DNA of 34,129 bases from Flavobacterium araucananum (GTDB lineage: Bacteria; Bacteroidota; Bacteroidia; Flavobacteriales; Flavobacteriaceae). Of this stretch, positions 1-8,515 are shown in pieces. The stretch covers positions 1-34,129 of the forward strand of contig NZ_MUGS01000053.1 of NCBI RefSeq assembly GCF_002222055.1. The letters run 5' to 3'. Positions within the stretch are counted from its first letter, which is position 1. Every line of letters starts with the position of its first letter. A program made the position numbers and the translations under genes. The notes beneath the pieces are model-generated. The model was given only the letters and a program-made list of their open reading frames with translations. It did not search any database and was not told the DNA's origin.

Positions 1-47
1 TTGTGTTATTATCTTAAAGAGTTATTTTTGTTTAAAAATTTAACTAT

Positions 48-2795
48 ATGAAAAAAATCTACTTTTTGCTTATTACAGTATTCTTTTTAAATGTTTTGAA
101 CGCACAAATAATAACTATTCCGGATACTAATTTTAAAGATAAATTATTAGCATCAGCTGCATATTTAGATACTGCAAAAGATCTGAGTGGTAATAAGATA
201 AAAATAGATTCAAATGGTAATGGAGAAATTGAGATTAGTGAAGCTGAAAAGGTAAGTGAACTTTATTTAAACGAAAATGTAGTCCCGAAAAGAATAGCTT
301 CATTAACAGGTATTTTATATTTTAAAAACTTAAAAAAAATAACACTAGAATATGGTAATCTCTCTACACTTGATTTAGCAGGATTAGATAATCTGGAAAC
401 GTTATCAATTAGAGGAAACCAACAACTAAAGTCTATTAACTTAAATGGTTTAAGTAATCTTAAAATATTAGATCTGTATAGCTGCAAGCTTACGACTTTA
501 GATTTAAGTACTTTATCCAATCTTGAAAATCTTGATTGTACCGGTTGTAGATTAACCAATATTGATGTAAGTGATTCATTTAATTTGAAAACACTAAATT
601 GTAGTTACAATTTATTTACATCATTAAGCATCGTTGGCTTAAGTAAACTCAATAATCTTGTTTGCAGTAATAATCCTATCACTGATTTGAATTTGCAAGG
701 ATTAGATAATCTACAATTTCTAGAGTGTGATTATACTAATATGACAACTTTAAAATTGAACAATTTCCCAAAACTTGAGAATGTTTTAAGTAGGTGGGGA
801 ACATTAAAATCAATAAAAATATCAGGTTTGCCAAATTTGAAAAAATTAGAATGTTTTTATAATAACATTACTGATTTTGATGTTACCAATACAAGTAAAC
901 TTGAATGGTTAAGTTGTGGTAATAATAATATTAGTAATTTGGAGATTAGTGCTTTTAAAGAGTTGAAATTCCTAAATTGTGATACCAACAAAATGACTTC
1001 ATTACAAACTGGTAATTTGTCAAAATTAGAAACGCTATATTGTGGTATGAATCAATTTACGAGCCTGGATGTTCAATCTTCTCCCAATCTTCAAGTATTA
1101 TCGTGCTATAATAATCAGATTAAAACATTAAATTTAGAAAACTTGTCAAACCTTCTGGAGGTAAATTGTAGTAATAATCAAATTGAGGCCTTAGATTTTA
1201 ATGCTGCAAAAAAGATTTCACAAATTGTGTGTTATAATAATAATCTGGTCTATTTATTTGTAAAAAATGGCAAACAGGAAGGATTAGGTATTTATGATCG
1301 TTTTAGTTATTATAACAATCCAAATTTAAAATACATTTGTGCAGATGATACAGATATAGAACAGATAGAATATTACTTAGGAGATAATAATATGCCTAAG
1401 GTTAATTTTAATACTTACTGTTCTTTTACACCTGGAGGCGATTTTTACACTATTGAGGCATCAAATAAATTTGATCAGGATAATGATGGGTGTGATTTAA
1501 ATGATGTAGTCATTTATGATATAAAATATAATGTATCTGGTAATTTAAAAACAGGAGTTTTAGTATCTAATAACTCAAAAAATCCTTCAATTCAACTTCA
1601 GGATGGAAATTATAAAATAACACCAGTTCTGGAGTACCCGGAGTATTTTGACATATCACCAAAAGAGGCTATCGTTTCTTTTCCTAACGATACAAGCCCG
1701 CGTTTAGAAAATTTTTGTATCAGTGCTGTTGGCAGCCGAAACGATTTAGAAATAGTTTTAGTCCCAGTGATATCAGCTGAACCGGGCTTTGAAAGCATCT
1801 ACAAGATTGTTTATAAAAATAACGGAAACACAACTCAGTCTGGGGTTATTACAATTAAGTATGACAATACTGTTTTACACTATGTTTCTTCAGATAAAAA
1901 TTTAACCTCTAAATCTGGAAATGAATTAAAATGGAATTTCAATAATTTAAAACCTTTTGAAAGCGGTAGTATATCTTTGACTTTATATTTAAACAGACCA
2001 ACAGAGAAACCTGCGGTCAACATAGGTGATATTCTAAAGTTTAGTACAAATATTTCTTCTCAAAATTTAGATGAGACTCCATTAAATAATATTTTTGAGT
2101 TAAAACAAATAGTGGTAGGTTCTTATGATCCAAATGACAAAACTTGTCTGGAAGGATCAGTTATTACACCAAGCTTAATAGGTGAGTACGTTCATTATCT
2201 CATTCGCTTTGAAAATACAGGAACATCTCCTGCAAGAAATATTGTTGTAACTGATAGGATTGATTTAACAAAGTTTGACATCTCAACATTAATTCCAACG
2301 AGTTCAAGTCATCCTTTTGTGACTAAAATATCGGAAGGAAACAAAGTTGAATTTATTTTCGAAAAAATCAATCTCCCTTTCGATGATGCCAGTAATGACG
2401 GTTATGTGACTTTTAAAATTAAAACAAAACCAACTCTAAAAGTTGGTGATTCGTTTACAAATGAGGCTAATATTTATTTTGATTATAATTTCCCGATACT
2501 CACCAATACTGCAACTTCAAAATTTGAAGAGACGTTAGGAATTACTGATTTTGAGTTTTCAAGTTATTTTACCCTGTATCCAAACCCTGCAAGTGATATT
2601 TTAAGTTTTAATGCAAAACAAAATATAACAATACAATCGGTAGCTATTTATAATATTCTGGGACAATTGGTAATTGCAGTTCCAAATGCAAAATCGACTT
2701 CCAGTATTGATGTTTCGAAACTTAGAACCGGTAATTACATTATAAAAATAAAATCAGATAAAGGAAGTTCAAGTATGAAGTTCATCAAAAAATAA
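48..2795 (+). CDS. Secreted leucine-rich-repeat protein with T9SS sorting domain
   Basis: A 915-residue exported protein, probably cell-surface and adhesive or binding in role; the ligand is unknown. Residues 1-20 form a Sec signal peptide ending in NAQ. Residues 54-65 match an EF-hand calcium loop (Asp, Asn, Asn, Glu at positions 1, 3, 5, 7 and Glu at 12). Irregular leucine-rich repeats of about 21-23 residues, many with a Leu-x-Cys step, fill roughly residues 70-430. A second acidic Asp/Asn-rich segment follows near residue 478. The next part looks like the beta-sandwich region seen before sorting domains in this phylum (phrases YDPNDK and FENTGT near 700-730). The last 75 residues begin with YPNPASD and end in KFIKK, a type A T9SS C-terminal domain, so export through the Por machinery and anchoring or release are expected (family knowledge). 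The gene is followed by an intrinsic terminator and appears monocistronic. Confidence 0.93.
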   Translation: MKKIYFLLITVFFLNVLNAQIITIPDTNFKDKLLASAAYLDTAKDLSGNKIKIDSNGNGEIEISEAEKVSELYLNENVVPKRIASLTGILYFKNLKKITLEYGNLSTLDLAGLDNLETLSIRGNQQLKSINLNGLSNLKILDLYSCKLTTLDLSTLSNLENLDCTGCRLTNIDVSDSFNLKTLNCSYNLFTSLSIVGLSKLNNLVCSNNPITDLNLQGLDNLQFLECDYTNMTTLKLNNFPKLENVLSRWGTLKSIKISGLPNLKKLECFYNNITDFDVTNTSKLEWLSCGNNNISNLEISAFKELKFLNCDTNKMTSLQTGNLSKLETLYCGMNQFTSLDVQSSPNLQVLSCYNNQIKTLNLENLSNLLEVNCSNNQIEALDFNAAKKISQIVCYNNNLVYLFVKNGKQEGLGIYDRFSYYNNPNLKYICADDTDIEQIEYYLGDNNMPKVNFNTYCSFTPGGDFYTIEASNKFDQDNDGCDLNDVVIYDIKYNVSGNLKTGVLVSNNSKNPSIQLQDGNYKITPVLEYPEYFDISPKEAIVSFPNDTSPRLENFCISAVGSRNDLEIVLVPVISAEPGFESIYKIVYKNNGNTTQSGVITIKYDNTVLHYVSSDKNLTSKSGNELKWNFNNLKPFESGSISLTLYLNRPTEKPAVNIGDILKFSTNISSQNLDETPLNNIFELKQIVVGSYDPNDKTCLEGSVITPSLIGEYVHYLIRFENTGTSPARNIVVTDRIDLTKFDISTLIPTSSSHPFVTKISEGNKVEFIFEKINLPFDDASNDGYVTFKIKTKPTLKVGDSFTNEANIYFDYNFPILTNTATSKFEETLGITDFEFSSYFTLYPNPASDILSFNAKQNITIQSVAIYNILGQLVIAVPNAKSTSSIDVSKLRTGNYIIKIKSDKGSSSMKFIKK

Positions 2796-2810
2796 AAAAA
2801 TCTTATTGAC

Positions 2811-2844
2811 AAAAAAGTTCCACAGCAATGTGGGACTTTTTTTT
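2811..2844 (+). terminator. Rho-independent terminator of the LRR gene
   Basis: An inverted repeat with arms AAAAGTTCCACA and TGTGGGACTTTT (one G-T wobble), a short loop and a run of eight T begins 15 bases after the LRR stop codon. Confidence 0.85.
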
Positions 2845-3102
2845 GCTTTATAGTTTCTGGTTTTTGCTTGTTTCAAGTTAGATTTTCGATAATGAGCTAT
2901 TTTTTTTATTAAAGTTGGCAATAAAGTTAGCATAGCTGTGAGGTAAAAATTAAAAATAAATAAAAATAATTTTAGGTATTAAAGGCTTGTTTTACAGCGT
3001 TATTTGTGAATGTTCTAACTTTTTTTGAACTTTTTTAGAGATTTCATAAAACCAAAACTATTATTACCGCGTAAATGAGCTTATAACTTAAAAATATTAA
3101 TC
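2845..3102. other. Intergenic stretch before the fasciclin gene
   Basis: The gap between the LRR and fasciclin genes is just over 300 bases. Beyond the terminator it is AT-rich and holds no supportable ORF or RNA. The fasciclin promoter must lie here, but I could not find a clean TTG-N(17-20)-TAnnTTTG pair. TATTTGTG near 3000 and TAACTTTT near 3016 are only partial -7 matches. Confidence 0.5.
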
Positions 3103-3657
3103 ATGAAAACTAGAAAATTTTTAGCCGTAGCAATCTTAGCATTAGGATTTGGATTTACATCATTTGCACAAAAAACTAAAATGGTTGGTGGAGCTGCAAT
3201 GTACCCAAACAAAAACATTATTGAAAATGCCGTAAACTCGAAAGATCACACTACATTAGTCGCTGCTGTAAAAGCTGCCGGATTAGTTGAAACACTAGAA
3301 GGTAAAGGACCATTTACTGTTTTTGCTCCAACAAATGCAGCATTTGCAAAATTGCCTGCAGGAACTGTAGAAACATTATTGAAACCTGAAAACAAAAAAA
3401 TGCTACAAACGATCTTGACCTATCATGTTGTTGCAGGAAAATTGAATGCTTCTGATATTGCTAAAGCAATTAAAGAAGGAAAAGGAAAAGCAACTTTCAA
3501 AACTGTTAGCGGTGGTACTCTTACTGCCTGGATGAAAGGAAAAGATTTATACATTAGCGACGAAAGCGGAAACAAAGCTAAAGTTACAATTGCAGATGTT
3601 AATCAATCTAATGGTGTAATTCATGTAGTTGATACAGTATTATTGCCAAAGAAATAA
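3103..3657 (+). CDS. Exported fasciclin (FAS1) domain protein
   Basis: 184 residues: a signal peptide (1-23, ending SFAQ) and a single FAS1 domain over about residues 38-182. The H1 box is visible as GPFTVFAPTNAAF, the central YHVV is present, and the H2-like end reads NGVIHVVDTVLLP. FAS1 domains mediate adhesion and protein or carbohydrate contacts outside the cytoplasm; in Bacteroidota single-domain forms are common and often abundant, with no defined ligand. The start is the ATG directly before a typical Lys-rich signal peptide. It stands alone between two terminators. Codon use is more regular than that of the LRR gene, which fits high expression, though that is inference. Confidence 0.93.
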   Translation: MKTRKFLAVAILALGFGFTSFAQKTKMVGGAAMYPNKNIIENAVNSKDHTTLVAAVKAAGLVETLEGKGPFTVFAPTNAAFAKLPAGTVETLLKPENKKMLQTILTYHVVAGKLNASDIAKAIKEGKGKATFKTVSGGTLTAWMKGKDLYISDESGNKAKVTIADVNQSNGVIHVVDTVLLPKK

Positions 3658-3679
3658 TTAAAATTAGATTCCTACTATT

Positions 3680-3712
3680 AAAAAAAAGTCCTGTATTTAC
3701 AGGACTTTTTTT
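3680..3712. terminator. Bidirectional terminator between fasciclin and EamA genes
   Basis: Perfect stem AAGTCCTGT/ACAGGACTT flanked by A-run and T-run lies between convergent genes, so it can serve both strands. Confidence 0.88.
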
Positions 3713-3735
3713 ATGTTTAGCCAGGTTTTGTAAAA

Positions 3736-4581
3736 TTATTTCTTTGCGGTTAATGTCGATCCTGCCGAAGCGATTACAACACAAACTACAGCTAATATCT
3801 CGTAAAAACTAAGATGTTCCTGCAAAAATATAAAAGCACAAATAGAAGCTGCTGCGGGTTCTAAGCTCATTAAAATACTAAAAGTACGAGGAGGAAGTTG
3901 TCCTAAGGCTTTCATCTCTAGTGTAAACGGAATAGCACTTGATAAAAGTGCCAATGCGATTCCCATACCAAAAAGTTTTGGTGTAAGATTTGCCAGTCCA
4001 TTTTCGAAAAAACCAAATGGTAGAATTAGAATTGCAGCAAACAGCATTCCGGTTGATACAGCCTGACCACCGTTCATGATTTGCGAAATTTTACCTCCCA
4101 AAACAATATAAGCTGCCCATAGCGCACCAGCCAACAGTGCAAAGACAACACCAAGCATATCAACGCGATCATTTGTCCAGGGAGCGATTAAAACGATTCC
4201 AGCTGCGGCGAGTAACACCCAGCAATAATCGATCAAACGCCTTGAACCAATAATTGCCACTAATAAAGGTCCTATAAATTCGAGCGTAACGGCTAACCCA
4301 ATTGGAATTCTTTCTATTGCCAGATAAAAAATCAAATTCATAGCACCTAAAGACAAGCCATAAGGAATAACGATCTTCCATTGCTCAGGAGTTATAGCCT
4401 TTAAATTAGGTCGGTAAGCGATTAATAAAATTATTGCCGAAACCCCAATTCTGATAGATGCAGTTCCTGCGGCACCAATTGCAGGAAATAAACTTTTGGC
4501 AATTGCTGCACCACATTGTACACTAATAATAGCCAGAAGTACTGCGTAAATGGGAGGAATATTGAATTCTTTATTTTTCAT
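3736..4581 (-). CDS. EamA/DMT-family exporter (RhtA-like)
   Basis: 281 residues with about ten hydrophobic helices, arranged as two EamA repeats (roughly 12-135 and 145-278). The phrase YLAIERIPIGLAVTLEFIGPL is characteristic of the RhtA/YddG branch of the drug/metabolite transporter superfamily, whose members export amino acids such as threonine and homoserine; substrate here is inferred only to that level. The length agrees with the family. The protein begins MKNKEFNIPPIYAVLL and its ATG is unambiguous. No clear TAnnTTTG promoter was seen in the roughly 110 bases upstream. It is transcribed toward the bidirectional terminator shared with the fasciclin gene. Confidence 0.88.
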   Translation of the reverse strand: MKNKEFNIPPIYAVLLAIISVQCGAAIAKSLFPAIGAAGTASIRIGVSAIILLIAYRPNLKAITPEQWKIVIPYGLSLGAMNLIFYLAIERIPIGLAVTLEFIGPLLVAIIGSRRLIDYCWVLLAAAGIVLIAPWTNDRVDMLGVVFALLAGALWAAYIVLGGKISQIMNGGQAVSTGMLFAAILILPFGFFENGLANLTPKLFGMGIALALLSSAIPFTLEMKALGQLPPRTFSILMSLEPAAASICAFIFLQEHLSFYEILAVVCVVIASAGSTLTAKK

Positions 4582-4693
4582 GAGACGTAATGGGTGAGAT
4601 AAGAAATGAGCCGGAGACCACTATTTCCTATTCTTAAGAAAGTTTTGTTGTATTTAAGTTCAACGTTATTATCTAAAACAGGTATTTTTTAAA

Positions 4694-4834
4694 TTATTCT
4701 AACGCCCGTTTTGTTACAAAAGCACGATAACCAATAAGGGCCATTTGCCATTTTTTTGCTTTTGAAATGTCCAGACCTTGTTTGGTAAAACTTGGTAAAA
4801 GAACTTTATTTATTTTGGCTAAAATTTTATACAT
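4694..4834 (-). CDS. Small basic conserved-looking protein, 46 residues
   Basis: This is a 46-residue Lys/Leu-rich protein starting MYKILAKINKVLLPSF and ending TKRALE. The middle reads LDISKAKKWQMALIGYRAFV. I do not assign a function. The pattern (amphipathic basic start, Trp-containing centre, short C-terminal helix) looks like a genuine small protein rather than a chance ORF. The frame is open for 23 codons further upstream, but that extension runs through a perfect intrinsic terminator at 4861-4896, so the internal ATG is preferred. It could be a short membrane-surface or RNA-binding protein; neither is shown. Confidence 0.6.
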   Translation of the reverse strand: MYKILAKINKVLLPSFTKQGLDISKAKKWQMALIGYRAFVTKRALE

Positions 4835-4860
4835 AGTAGGTTGATTTTCATCAAAGATAT

Positions 4861-4896
4861 AAAAAAAGACTTTGCGTTTGGGCAAAGTCTTTTTTT
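4861..4896. terminator. Terminator downstream of the BlaI/BlaR1 operon
   Basis: Perfect 14-bp stem AAAAAAAGACTTTG/CAAAGTCTTTTTTT with an 8-base loop, 32 bases beyond the BlaR1-like stop on the minus strand. It is symmetric enough to act in both directions. Confidence 0.9.
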
Positions 4897-4927
4897 GGAG
4901 CATTCCTGCTATTACTTTTTATATTGA

Positions 4928-6703
4928 TTATGATTTTCTACTTTCTCTCTCGGCTTTTCTGGCTTCTTTCTCATAAAGTCTCATATCTTTTTCGTGTTGT
5001 TTCATATCTTTTGCATGTTGTTTCATATCAACTTCCTGTCTTCTCATATCCAATTCGCGTTGTCTCATACTAGCCTGAAATTCTTTTGAGTCTGCGCCGT
5101 ATTTGTCTTGCATGTTTTGATTAAATTTATCCATATCGGCATTAAATTTATCCATTGCAACTTCATATTTTGCCATTTCTTTGTCGAAAATCGCTTCTCT
5201 TTGAGCCATTGCATCTTCTACTTGTTTTTCATAGGCTGACATATCTGGCTCAAAAGCTTCCATTTTTTTATCAAATTCAGACATTTCTTTTTCAAACTTC
5301 GCCATTGCCACTTTATCTTTATGATTGGCAGGTGGCACTGGTGGTTTTGGCATTTTAGACCTATCAACAGGAGGTGCCTGAATTCCTGGTTCGTTTGGGA
5401 AAACAGGAGGAGCTGGTGGTGTAGGAGGTGTTATATTTGAAACCTGATCATCTGCACCATGAGTTTCACTTACTTCTACAATACGATTTTCTATAGCCAT
5501 TGGTTTTTCGATTGCGCCATCTGCAATTAAGTCGATTTTTTTAGAACCATTATGCTCGGTTGTAACAATAATTCCGCAACTTTTGATAGGATGATCACCT
5601 TCAATCTGAATAGTTTGTGCTTTTCCGGATACTTTTTTGATATCAACTTTAATAGCTGTTAATTCATTTTTTGAGTTTCTTTTTACATCCGAAATGACAA
5701 CATCAATATTGTGATTTTTCTTTAATTTTTCGGCAATTTCCTTTAACTCCTGATCTGTTGTATTCTTTTTAATTTTGTAAACATCAACAGGGTCTTTCTG
5801 TTCTGTAACTTCCTGATTTTCTTTTCTTTCTTTTTCTTGTGCTACTGTTTTAATTTGAAATAAAAGCACAAATACGACAAGTGCGGGAATTATGGCATAA
5901 TATTTCCAATAATTTCGCTTTTTTGATTGATTTTTGTTTAACATGACAATTCGTTTTTTGATTAATGATTGATAAAAATGATTGGTGATTGCAACACAAC
6001 TTTCATGTGTTGTTATTTTCAAAAGCGTATACTGATATGCTTTTTTGTCGGATATTTTTTTGGCAGCTTCACTATCTGCAATAAATTCAAGGTTTTGTAA
6101 GATGGCTTTTTTGTACAGCCAAATAATTGGATTGAACCAGAATAAGACACAAAATACTCTCGATATCAAAACATCTACAGTATGATTTTGATCACTGTGT
6201 ACTTTTTCATGTTCAATAATATTTTCTAGTTCTAAGGCTGTATACATTGATGAATTGTATACGATGTAATCAAAATAAGAAAATGGAGCAATATTTTCGT
6301 TAATATCTACAAATTTAAAATCAGCTTGGTGTTGTACTTTTTTACCTTTTAATACGGAATTTAAGCTATAGAAATCAACCGCAAATTTTATAAACAGGGC
6401 TAAAAAACCAATTACATAAACGGCAAGTAGTATATAGTTCCAATTAATTTCAAAAGTTTCCTGTGCCACAGCCTGAGGAGCATATAGTGGCGAATATTTG
6501 GTATAGGAAACCGGAACAGGATCGATCCAGACAATTTTGGTGTACACTAAAAATGGTAAAACCACTGCTGTAATCAAACCTGCCATTAAAAACCATCTGC
6601 TGCTATTAAAAAAAGTTTCTTTGCGCAGTAAAAAATAATAAGCACAATAGAACAATATTAGCAATCCGCTTGATTTTGCGATAAAAATGAAAAGTGTTTC
6701 CAT
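4928..6703 (-). CDS. BlaR1/MecR1-like M56 membrane metallopeptidase with Met-rich heptad tail
   Basis: 591 residues. The N-terminal part holds several membrane helices (about 5-25, 36-54, 88-110). The M56 zinc peptidase motif HEKVH lies at residues 165-169, followed by a hydrophobic stretch around 184-200. A last membrane helix near 265-283 precedes the extracytoplasmic region. In known BlaR1 proteins that region is a beta-lactam-binding domain. Here there is a charged domain (about 290-410), a proline-rich linker (PPTPPAPP and following) and from about 469 onward a Met/Lys/Glu/Asp helix with seven-residue periodicity, ending in near-tandem units such as EVDMKQH, AKDMKQH, EKDMRLY. Family knowledge: such receptors cleave a BlaI-type repressor after sensing a signal. 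Its ATG lies 6 bases after the repressor stop, giving a two-gene operon. The signal is unknown, and no penicillin-binding motif was seen. Confidence 0.88.
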   Translation of the reverse strand: METLFIFIAKSSGLLILFYCAYYFLLRKETFFNSSRWFLMAGLITAVVLPFLVYTKIVWIDPVPVSYTKYSPLYAPQAVAQETFEINWNYILLAVYVIGFLALFIKFAVDFYSLNSVLKGKKVQHQADFKFVDINENIAPFSYFDYIVYNSSMYTALELENIIEHEKVHSDQNHTVDVLISRVFCVLFWFNPIIWLYKKAILQNLEFIADSEAAKKISDKKAYQYTLLKITTHESCVAITNHFYQSLIKKRIVMLNKNQSKKRNYWKYYAIIPALVVFVLLFQIKTVAQEKERKENQEVTEQKDPVDVYKIKKNTTDQELKEIAEKLKKNHNIDVVISDVKRNSKNELTAIKVDIKKVSGKAQTIQIEGDHPIKSCGIIVTTEHNGSKKIDLIADGAIEKPMAIENRIVEVSETHGADDQVSNITPPTPPAPPVFPNEPGIQAPPVDRSKMPKPPVPPANHKDKVAMAKFEKEMSEFDKKMEAFEPDMSAYEKQVEDAMAQREAIFDKEMAKYEVAMDKFNADMDKFNQNMQDKYGADSKEFQASMRQRELDMRRQEVDMKQHAKDMKQHEKDMRLYEKEARKAERESRKS

Positions 6704-6709
6704 AAACTA

Positions 6710-7078
6710 TTATTTTTCTTCGTTTGGAGATTCAATCATAGCCAAGATTTCACGTAATTCTGCTGCCGAAATTTTTTCTTCCTTAGCAAAAAAGGATACC
6801 ATATTTTTATAAGAACTATTAAAATAGTTATCGATTGCAGTATTCATATACTTTTTGCTGTAAGCTTCTAAAGTAATTATAGGGTAATACTGGTGCGTGT
6901 TTCCAAAGGCATTATGCGCCACAAAACCTTTTTCTTCAAGATTACGCACAATTGTCGATAAGGTATTGTAATGTGGCTGATCTTCTGTAACCTCTGCCTG
7001 AACTTCTTTTACAAATGCTTTTTTAAGCTTCCATAAAATGTGCATAATTTCCTCTTCCTTGTTGGTTAACTTTTGCAT
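6710..7078 (-). CDS. BlaI/MecI/CopY-family transcriptional repressor
   Basis: 122 residues, the normal length for the family. The winged helix occupies about residues 1-75: LTNKEEEIMHILWKLKKAF, then the recognition segment around YNTLSTIVRNLEEKGFV, then the wing ending in YYPIITLEAY. The C-terminal part is a helical dimerisation and cleavage region. Such proteins bind dyads as dimers and are released when the M56 partner is activated (family knowledge). The partner gene follows directly. Two near-identical dyads overlap its promoter and a third lies inside its own coding sequence at 6814-6829, so strong autoregulation is inferred. Confidence 0.93.
   Translation of the reverse strand: MQKLTNKEEEIMHILWKLKKAFVKEVQAEVTEDQPHYNTLSTIVRNLEEKGFVAHNAFGNTHQYYPIITLEAYSKKYMNTAIDNYFNSSYKNMVSFFAKEEKISAAELREILAMIESPNEEK
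6814..6829. promoter_or_regulatory. Intragenic operator-like dyad in the BlaI-type gene
   Basis: AACTATTAAAATAGTT has perfect 6-bp arms and matches the upstream site AACTATAAAAATAGTT at 15 of 16 positions. It encodes Asn/Tyr/Phe/Asn/Ser residues, so it could be coincidence of AT-rich coding. Confidence 0.45.
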
Positions 7079-7095
7079 GTTTTCTAATTTTAATT

Positions 7096-7126
7096 CAAAC
7101 CTACAACTATTTTTCTAGTTAAGCAA
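7096..7126 (-). promoter_or_regulatory. Promoter of the BlaI/BlaR1 operon
   Basis: On the minus strand TTG (7124-7126), a 20-base spacer and TAGGTTTG (7096-7103) fit the Bacteroidota -33/-7 consensus. The -7 box ends 17 bases before the repressor ATG. One operator covers the spacer and the other covers the -33 side. Confidence 0.75.
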
Positions 7127-7140
7127 CTATAAAAATAGTT
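7105..7140. promoter_or_regulatory. Tandem BlaI-type operator dyads
   Basis: Site 1 (7105-7120) AACTATTTTTCTAGTT and site 2 (7125-7140) AACTATAAAAATAGTT are dyads with arms AACTA/TAGTT. Read on the opposite strand, site 1 matches site 2 at 15 of 16 bases. Their centres are 20 bp apart, about two helical turns, so two dimers would sit on the same DNA face over the promoter. Confidence 0.75.
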
Positions 7141-7246
7141 ATTTAACTAAAAAATACGTTTGATCGTTTTTTGAGTATAGAAAACCTATTCAAAAATTCT
7201 TTTAAATTTATGAAATGAGATAAGAAAAAGTAGCAGGGATTGGATT

Positions 7247-8464
7247 TTATAAAACTTTCTCTTCCAGCAATGCCTTTTTGATCCATAAGCAACAAAGTGT
7301 TGCCACAACTCCAATACAAGCCATAAAAAACCAATTGACCTGATAGCCTAAACGGGAAATAATTTCAAATCCAACCTTTGAACTTATAATATGTGCCAGA
7401 CTAAAACTCATGGTATAAAGTGCCATATAACGACCTTCCTGACCACGTGGTGCCCGACTTAATGCAAAAGCATTCGAAAACGGAAAGGTTAAAACCTCTC
7501 CAATCGAAATAACAATCATGCTAATAACCAATATTCCAGCCCAAACGTTAATCAATAATAAGAAGAAACTCGAAGCCATCACAAAAGAACCTATAGTAAT
7601 GATCCTTATTTTAGCAAATCCTTTTCTTTCCATAAAACCAACAATTGGCATTTCGAATGCAAATATCAAAAGTCCGTTTAAGGTCATTAATAATCCGGTT
7701 TGAAATTCAGTTAGACCAAACTTCTCATTATGATATAAAGGTAAGGTTGTAAAAAGCTGAAAGAAAATCATGGCAGTAACAAAACTTACAAATAAGAAAA
7801 CCCAAAAGATTTTATCGTGAAAAACCGACTTTATTTCGGCTGCACTTTCGATTTTATCGTCGTGAACGGCTTTTTTCTTTTCTTTCACCAATAATGCAAA
7901 AATCGAAATCGAGACTATACACGATGCACCGTCGATCCAGAATAAACCAGAATATCCAATTCCCATAATGATCAAACCACCCAAAGCAGGACCCGCGGCA
8001 AAACCCAGATTTACCGCTAAACGTACCAAAGTCAAAGCACGCGTTCTGTTCTCTGGTTTAGCATAAGCACCCAACGAAACAAACATTGCAGGTCTGAACA
8101 TATCTGCAATAGTCATTAGAACAAACATGGCGATGCATAAGGTCCAGAAAGTAGTAATGTATTGTATAAAAAAAAGAGAAACCCCACTGGTAAACAAACT
8201 AAAAATCATGATTTTGTAAAAACCAATTTTGTCAGATAGTTTGCCACCCAACCACGAACCTAACATCGATCCTAAACCAAAAGCCACCATAATCCAACCT
8301 ACCTGATTGTACGTAAATTGAAGGTCTTCCTTTAAGTATTTGGATAAAAAAGGAAGTACCATTGTACCGGCACGATTGATAAATGTGACAATTGTAAGTA
8401 TCCAAATTTCTCTTGAAAAACCTTTAAAATTATTGATGTAGTGACTAAAAGCAGTTTTGAGCAT
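7247..8464 (-). CDS. MFS transporter, probable drug or metabolite efflux
   Basis: 405 residues with about twelve membrane helices in two halves joined by a charged loop (VKEKKKAVHDDKIESAAEIK). The first half carries an MFS signature after helix 2 (GSWLGGKLSDKIGFYKIM), and AYAKPENRTRALTL lies ahead of a later helix. It belongs to the multidrug/sugar-efflux type MFS; the substrate cannot be read from the sequence. The frame is open 29 codons further upstream, but that extension overlaps the divergent promoter of the DUF1684 gene, so the ATG giving MLKTAFSHYINNFKGF is preferred. A TAACTTTG -7-like box lies about 20 bases upstream of it without a clear -33 partner. Confidence 0.88.
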   Translation of the reverse strand: MLKTAFSHYINNFKGFSREIWILTIVTFINRAGTMVLPFLSKYLKEDLQFTYNQVGWIMVAFGLGSMLGSWLGGKLSDKIGFYKIMIFSLFTSGVSLFFIQYITTFWTLCIAMFVLMTIADMFRPAMFVSLGAYAKPENRTRALTLVRLAVNLGFAAGPALGGLIIMGIGYSGLFWIDGASCIVSISIFALLVKEKKKAVHDDKIESAAEIKSVFHDKIFWVFLFVSFVTAMIFFQLFTTLPLYHNEKFGLTEFQTGLLMTLNGLLIFAFEMPIVGFMERKGFAKIRIITIGSFVMASSFFLLLINVWAGILVISMIVISIGEVLTFPFSNAFALSRAPRGQEGRYMALYTMSFSLAHIISSKVGFEIISRLGYQVNWFFMACIGVVATLCCLWIKKALLEEKVL

Positions 8465-8515
8465 TATAAATAAGTTATTTGCAACAAAGTTAAGAAACTT
8501 TGTACGGATGAGCGG

